Below the pieces are notes generated by a model. That model did no database searches and was not told the DNA's origin. It was given only the letters and a program-made list of their open reading frames with translations. A stretch of 18,699 nt of DNA from Candidatus Poseidoniales archaeon (GTDB lineage Archaea > Thermoplasmatota > Poseidoniia > Poseidoniales > Poseidoniaceae): assembly GCA_003602535.1 (NCBI GenBank), contig QQSA01000091.1, forward strand, positions 22,421 through 41,119, read 5' to 3'. This document shows positions 13,250 through 18,699 of this stretch, one piece after another; within the stretch, counting starts at the first letter, position 1; each line of letters opens with the position of its first letter. The translations under genes were made by a program, and so were the position numbers.

Positions 13250-16200
13250 TCATCTACTTGGAATATCCATAGATTGTCCAATCTCACTAACTATTCTTGT
13301 TAGTGATTCTTGTGCCTTCACTTTGTGACTTTCACCCATTTCATGCCTACTATATCTCGCCTCTTCGAAAACATTGTCAAGTGCTGACAATGATTCTTCC
13401 GAGATATTCGGCAGAGCACTTCTAATCGCCATTTCGAATTCTCTAACAGTCTCGAAATCTCTCCTTAAGAATCCGCGACCCATCAAGACATGAACTAAAC
13501 TTTCGTAGCATTGGAAAATCACTTCACGCATCGAATCTCCAGCCGCCAATAACTCAGCAGTGTAAGAGAAAATATCTGCAAGTTCTTTTTCTGCTTCTGA
13601 TGCGCGCCTCCTCATAATCACGAATGCAACACCAGCTCCAATCAACAAGATACCTACCAAGTATAACCACCATGGTACACCTGAATCCTCGCTTTCGTAA
13701 GTATAATCAGGAGATAATCCTGACTCAAACTGTTGCTTAAATTCAGATCTTGAATCTGCAGAAACAATCTCATTCCTAGGCATATCCATCTTCAAAACTA
13801 CTTCTCCATGCTCAGAAGCATCGCCATATGGAGGGTCGTTAGGGAACTTGAATTCAATCTCACCAGAGGAATCTGTAACACGTGTTTGTTCAGAGATGCG
13901 TGTACCATTTTCATATTCAAGATAAATGAATATTTCAATACCACTAACTCCCTCTTCTGTGTCTGCAGCAACCAATCTAATAGTACCCATAATCTCTTCT
14001 TGTTCATCTTCAATAATCGGCTCAATATCTACATCAAATGGCTTTTCTAGATTTATTCTGACATCAAATGAGTCGGTATATGAATCACTAGTACGTAGGT
14101 AAAGTGATGAGTTTTCAGGAGTTTGAAGATTTAATCTAACTCGGCCAGGTTCCATCCAAGATGGGGCAGTAGCACTTAGAGTAAATGTGCCGCCATTCCA
14201 AATGATGCTATCAATAACAATACATCGAACATCATCTGCTTTACTTGAAGATACACAATTTACTCCTTCTCCTAGAATAAGAGTGGCATTGTCGATTAGT
14301 ACACTTTGACCACCTACTTCAGTTACTCTTCCAGTAATCTGAATCTTGTTGTCAACGCTATCGCTTCTAATGACATCAGCGCTTTGAATTGAATCGATTG
14401 TAATTGATACATCAGCCCAAACTACAACTGTTTCATTAGTCTCTACAGGAAGATGTCCAGTACTACCATCAAATGCAAATCTCATGACATGATCACCACG
14501 AACATAGGTCGATTCAGCCCTAATTGATGTGGAGAAATCTCCATTCAACTCAGTAATTGCATATCCAACTTGAATACCATCTAAGAATATGAAAATTGTT
14601 TCACCGGGTAGGCCTTCGTTAGCCGCAGTATCAATATCAAACAATGTTCCAGAAATAACCCATGAATCATCTCTTGTAGCGTCCATGTTATCTATTTCAA
14701 CGGTAATACCTGTACGGTGGGCTAGGAAGAATGTACTCTCGCCTTGTCCTGCACGATACCATCCTTGTGCAGGAACATCTGCAAGAATTATGTGATCGCC
14801 ATCGTCGAAAATATCTGGAACGGTCCAATCGAAGGTAAAGCTACCATTCTCATCCGTAGTTAGATTAGCGATAGGTATGCCTTCAACTGAAACTACTACA
14901 AACATATTGTCTAAAGGAGTCATCTCATTATCTCCCACGAATCCTGTAATTGTAGCAACCTCTTCTACTGCCAGAGGTGAATCAATATTAATTTCGACAT
15001 TTATCAACGAATAGATATTCCAAGTTCCTTGATTAGATGACGGTAAGTATTCCACAGAACCATTGTAAATCGTTTCTAAAGTAACTGGTCCAAGATCTTC
15101 ATCTTCAGCGACTGGATAGAATGCTGTGAACGAACCATCTGCTGTAGTTACGACATTAGTTTGGAATGTACCTCCAAGCCAAATACCTATGGTTTCACCT
15201 TCGAGAGGATTGTCTACAATATCTAACAATCTTCCTTGAACTGTTATCGTATCTTCACGATTAACATCTCCACCAGTAGTCAGAAGTAGAATCTTTGTTG
15301 GAACAGCAACGGTAAAGTCTACAGAATCAGTACTTGGATGATAGAATTCTGGATTTGCACTATCTCCTTCACCAATAGGGTCAACCCAATCTCTTCCACC
15401 AGTGAAACTCACCTGAATATTATGAAGACCAGCAGAAATGCTCGTAGGAGATGTCCAAGCAAACATGAACATTCCATCTGAAGCGTTAGATTGGACACTC
15501 GAAACTGGAACTCCATCAATCAATAAGTAAACTACTGCAATAGAATCAATTCCGTCGATTTGCAAAGGATTGTCTAAGTCATCCAATAATGTACCATTGA
15601 CATACAATACTTCACCGGCAGTAATTGCACTAGAACTCTCGGTGATGGTAATGTTAGTTTCTGCAAGCACAATGAATGTAACATCAGCTGTATCTCCTAT
15701 CAGACCAGTTGTTCCTGGCGTTCCAATGAACTCCGCAGACAAATCATTGAATCCAACTGACATTGTTTCTGGCACTGTTAGATCAACATCAACAATTCCA
15801 CTTGCATCAGTAGTTCCAGTAATGTTCACTGGAGTACCATTTAGTGAAACTGTCACTTGAACTCCAACTACAGGAGCACCAGAATTATCGAACAACTGCA
15901 GCCTTGCATTAACATCATCTCCGCGGTCGGTTCGGTCATTGAGAGAAGGTTGGTCAACTCCATCAAGCGAAGGAGAGATGAATGTTAAGGTCGTAAACCC
16001 TCTACTATCGAATGTTTGATTAGCACTCGAACCTGAGTAATAGTTTACTGAAGGAATATACTGTGCTTCAGCAACGTGTGTTCCCGCCATGAATCCAGAA
16101 CCAAGCAATATGTCAGCTACCCATGTGCCATTGGCCTGAACTTGTCCATTAGACAAGGTGAAACCAGTTGGAGAATCATCGATTGTAAACAATATATTTG

Positions 16201-18699
16201 CTGTTAATTGCAAACCGTTTCTCAGTTGCAAGGAACTTCCATTATCGCTCTCAATTGTACCGGTAATAGTGAATGATTCACCAGCAACTGGATTCGCAAC
16301 AATTGGATCAACAACCAATATGGTAGTAGAACGAATAGTTACTGTTGAGATATTAGTTTGAGTCGCCAGAAGGTCAAAACTCCCATTATACATGAATGAA
16401 ATTGTAATCAATCCAAGCGGTTGATCAAATGGTACAGTATGTGCAAATGAAGTTCTTCCTCCACCATCTGTAATGTTAGATGCTAACCACGTATCATCGA
16501 ATTTGACATCAATAGTATAACCTGCAAGCGGCTGCCACATATCAGATGATTCAACCATTTGGAGTGATAAGTTGATATCTTCGCCACGATTTACAATCAT
16601 CGGATTCAACGGTTGGATACTTTCGAATACCGTCACACCTAGAACCTGTATTGAATGACTGCTTGAATCTGTCAGATAGAAAGGTGAGGAGTCTTCAACT
16701 ACAGATATAATGAATGTTCTAGGTCCTCTAAGAGTTCCATTACTCAAAACATCTGTTGGAACTGACATATTGAAAGTTCCGTTTGTACCAGTATACACGC
16801 CATTGATTAATTTCTCATCTGGATTGTCTAGCCAGAACATTTCTAATGCTACAGAACCAGTCATATTCCTAGTTGGGTCATCGCCATCTTCAACTTGACC
16901 TATTACTTGGAAATTAACTCCTGCCGTGATAGTTGAAGGTATTGTATCAACACGAATATTTGATGCGACCTGAACTGTGACATTGATGTCAGTAAAGTTA
17001 CCTCTATGTCTGGTTGCACCTGCTGTCTTGGCAGATGACAAATCATCTAACACTTCCATACGTAATACATAACTTCCAGGATCGACACCAGTTACTAACC
17101 AAGAGAAAGTAGCATTACCATCAGCATCGCTAACAGCACTGCCTAGAGATATGTTTGCACCTCCATAATCAAGGATATAATCAACTTGAGATCCAGAGAT
17201 ATTCGAATTATCTGCAACATCACTTACTTTCACCAGTAGGTCAACGTTGCTGCCCATAACTGCAACAACATCTGCTGGTAAGTCATCTGGTGGTGATAAA
17301 ACCACTTCTGATTCGATTCCCCAAGTTGTTGAAGGAATTTGCGGTAAAGCAGGTGGTACTGCAGTATCAACCCACTCGAAGTAAGGCCCACCATCTTGTG
17401 AAACCGTAGTGAAATCAGTCATTATCTCAATGTCATAAACACCTGATGGGAAATTAGTAGGTGCATTGATCGTGATGTTGTAAGTACCTGTTGAATTATT
17501 CAACATACCAGATCCTAAGTCTGCTATACCAAATGGAGTAATCAATTGAGCCATTAAGATCGAATCGTTTCCTAGTATAGCAGTTCCATGAACTGCGTCG
17601 GTCAAATCTCCAGTGATCCAAGTTGTATTACCAAGATAAGTCCAATCATCGACCACATTAACTGTTACATCAACAGTACCCATTATTCTCAAGAATGAAC
17701 TATTACTGGATGGCAAGAAGTAATCATTACCTGCGAATGACATGTCAAACACATAATCTCCCGCAAACATATTCGAATCTGTAGAGAAAGTAGGCGTAAT
17801 TGTACTTGATTCAGGGTCAGTTGTTGTATTCTCAGTAGTTCCATCAAGATCGAAAGTGAAAGTACCGGTTAGATTGAGTTCGAATGGGTTGGATAAGTGA
17901 TCGAATACCTCAACAATGATTCCAACATCATTACCTCGAAGTTGTGGTAATGCTTGTAATTCGAGGAATAATTTTCCTTTCAACCACCAAAGAGGACCTG
18001 ATGTATTCAGAGAGTCGGTTGCATCTAGACTATCCGGATAGAATATCAATTCCAATTCTATTTCACCTGCTGGAACAGTAGTGTTATTGATATCTAATAG
18101 ATGTGCTATCGTGAAAGGCCCGGTTACAGATTTGTTGAACAATTCGACGAACGTACCGCCTCCATTTAACTCTCTCATTCCAAATGATAAGTTTCCAGAG
18201 AGAGGGCTTGGAACTGCTCCAAATGACATTGCAGAACCATTGATGTAAACAAAATCATCAATCTCCATTATCGAATTATTTCCACCCGGACCTTCGATTA
18301 CAGCAGTTAAATTTGGTGCATCACGAATATCTAGGGTGATTGAATGAGTGGTGGGTCTGAGATGGAATTGTGGCCCACCAACAGCCTGTGAAGTATCTTG
18401 CCAACCGCTAAATCCAAGCGTGGCAGAAATATTTGTCTTAGTTTCCAATTCATCCAATGTAACATTGATGCTCCAAATTCCACCAGGACCTACTACTCCT
18501 GAAAGATTAGTGGCACCATCTTGAGAAGAGATGAAATCTAACCATACAGTTAACTCACCCAATTCATTAGAACCAGAGGTTTCATTATTCTCGAATAGTA
18601 ATTGTCCACTTAGAACCGTAGTAGCTCCTGCTCCGAGAACAGGGCTATCCTTTGGACCCGGCTCATCATGAGTAAGGTTGGAATCATCTGTCATATTGA
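13250..18699 (-). CDS. Giant Ig-like repeat surface protein with TM anchor and cytoplasmic DUF4129-like tail, 5' end outside window
   Basis: At least 1814 residues, open to the window edge. From the visible N-terminus to about 1650 it is a chain of some 14-15 Ig-like/beta-sandwich units of 100-130 residues, recognisable by recurring G-x-[LV]-x-D-x-x-x-x-P-L...G, T-D-x-x-G-x-[FA]-x-[FA] and YNG/F-x-G edges, rich in Asp and N-x-S/T sequons, as in archaeal cell-surface proteins and adhesins. Only one extracellular Cys pair is visible (1480 and 1491). A single membrane span at about 1675-1693 (WWLYLVGILLIGAGVAFVI) is followed by MRRR (stop-transfer) and a 120-residue helical tail (YESLVHVLMGRGFLRR..., RYSRHEMGE) resembling DUF4129. 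The first Met in the window (18694) has no signal peptide after it and no stop before it, so translation must start further upstream. Role in adhesion or envelope sensing is inferred. Confidence 0.85.
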   Translation of the reverse strand, partial: NMTDDSNLTHDEPGPKDSPVLGAGATTVLSGQLLFENNETSGSNELGELTVWLDFISSQDGATNLSGVVGPGGIWSINVTLDELETKTNISATLGFSGWQDTSQAVGGPQFHLRPTTHSITLDIRDAPNLTAVIEGPGGNNSIMEIDDFVYINGSAMSFGAVPSPLSGNLSFGMRELNGGGTFVELFNKSVTGPFTIAHLLDINNTTVPAGEIELELIFYPDSLDATDSLNTSGPLWWLKGKLFLELQALPQLRGNDVGIIVEVFDHLSNPFELNLTGTFTFDLDGTTENTTTDPESSTITPTFSTDSNMFAGDYVFDMSFAGNDYFLPSSNSSFLRIMGTVDVTVNVVDDWTYLGNTTWITGDLTDAVHGTAILGNDSILMAQLITPFGIADLGSGMLNNSTGTYNITINAPTNFPSGVYDIEIMTDFTTVSQDGGPYFEWVDTAVPPALPQIPSTTWGIESEVVLSPPDDLPADVVAVMGSNVDLLVKVSDVADNSNISGSQVDYILDYGGANISLGSAVSDADGNATFSWLVTGVDPGSYVLRMEVLDDLSSAKTAGATRHRGNFTDINVTVQVASNIRVDTIPSTITAGVNFQVIGQVEDGDDPTRNMTGSVALEMFWLDNPDEKLINGVYTGTNGTFNMSVPTDVLSNGTLRGPRTFIISVVEDSSPFYLTDSSSHSIQVLGVTVFESIQPLNPMIVNRGEDINLSLQMVESSDMWQPLAGYTIDVKFDDTWLASNITDGGGRTSFAHTVPFDQPLGLITISFMYNGSFDLLATQTNISTVTIRSTTILVVDPIVANPVAGESFTITGTIESDNGSSLQLRNGLQLTANILFTIDDSPTGFTLSNGQVQANGTWVADILLGSGFMAGTHVAEAQYIPSVNYYSGSSANQTFDSRGFTTLTFISPSLDGVDQPSLNDRTDRGDDVNARLQLFDNSGAPVVGVQVTVSLNGTPVNITGTTDASGIVDVDLTVPETMSVGFNDLSAEFIGTPGTTGLIGDTADVTFIVLAETNITITESSSAITAGEVLYVNGTLLDDLDNPLQIDGIDSIAVVYLLIDGVPVSSVQSNASDGMFMFAWTSPTSISAGLHNIQVSFTGGRDWVDPIGEGDSANPEFYHPSTDSVDFTVAVPTKILLLTTGGDVNREDTITVQGRLLDIVDNPLEGETIGIWLGGTFQTNVVTTADGSFTAFYPVAEDEDLGPVTLETIYNGSVEYLPSSNQGTWNIYSLINVEINIDSPLAVEEVATITGFVGDNEMTPLDNMFVVVSVEGIPIANLTTDENGSFTFDWTVPDIFDDGDHIILADVPAQGWYRAGQGESTFFLAHRTGITVEIDNMDATRDDSWVISGTLFDIDTAANEGLPGETIFIFLDGIQVGYAITELNGDFSTSIRAESTYVRGDHVMRFAFDGSTGHLPVETNETVVVWADVSITIDSIQSADVIRSDSVDNKIQITGRVTEVGGQSVLIDNATLILGEGVNCVSSSKADDVRCIVIDSIIWNGGTFTLSATAPSWMEPGRVRLNLQTPENSSLYLRTSDSYTDSFDVRINLEKPFDVDIEPIIEDEQEEIMGTIRLVAADTEEGVSGIEIFIYLEYENGTRISEQTRVTDSSGEIEFKFPNDPPYGDASEHGEVVLKMDMPRNEIVSADSRSEFKQQFESGLSPDYTYESEDSGVPWWLYLVGILLIGAGVAFVIMRRRASEAEKELADIFSYTAELLAAGDSMREVIFQCYESLVHVLMGRGFLRRDFETVREFEMAIRSALPNISEESLSALDNVFEEARYSRHEMGESHKVKAQESLTRIVSEIGQSMDIPSR

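Noticed and set aside
1..18699. CRISPR array, tRNA, rRNA, insertion sequence or phage genes
   Set aside because: No regularly spaced repeats, cloverleaf with a T-loop, transposase or phage-type protein was seen on either strand.

Overview
The window looks like a compact chromosome segment from an uncultured euryarchaeon, most likely a marine Thermoplasmatota (Marine Group II/III, Poseidoniia type). Supporting this are an XPD-type Fe-S helicase, ribbon-helix-helix and small winged-helix regulators, a SEC59/dolichol-kinase-like membrane enzyme, TATA-like boxes with short or absent leaders, a very large Ig-like surface protein, and low-to-moderate GC. The assignment is inference; there is no rRNA or other marker gene. 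Several enzymes (E. coli-type glutamate dehydrogenase, PF08886-type glutamate-cysteine ligase) look bacterial in ancestry.

Positions 1-4774 (minus strand) hold a tight run, read right to left: the cobalamin-binding small subunit of methylmalonyl-CoA mutase, MeaB GTPase, a polyprenol/dolichol-kinase-like membrane protein, a 36-residue single-span peptide, an asparagine-synthase-type amidotransferase and a glutamate-cysteine ligase cut by the window edge. Gene joins are stop-to-start or overlapping at three points. Positions 4875-7319 (plus strand, divergent) hold acyl-CoA (propionyl-CoA) carboxylase parts: carboxyltransferase beta subunit, a 61-residue accessory subunit, biotin carrier protein, then a small Cys/His protein. 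Together the two arms form a propionyl-CoA to succinyl-CoA module, but the biotin carboxylase, the mutase catalytic chain and the epimerase are not in the window.

Positions 7384-10396 hold a small membrane protein, NADP-type glutamate dehydrogenase (minus), a TerB-like tandem helical protein and a winged-helix regulator (minus), and a divergent ribbon-helix-helix regulator that seems to carry two RHH units. The two regulators share a 138-bp intergenic region in which two 22-bp tandem repeats sit exactly between two opposed TATA-like boxes.

Positions 10397-10729 are a GC-enriched gap holding a chain of six hairpins and a possible 59-residue ORF; this is the least explained DNA in the window. 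Positions 10730-13249 encode the XPD-like helicase and a protein ending in an Hsp20-like segment. From 13250 to the right edge, convergent with no spacer, runs a giant Ig-like repeat protein with one C-terminal membrane span and a cytoplasmic DUF4129-like tail; its true N-terminus lies outside the window.
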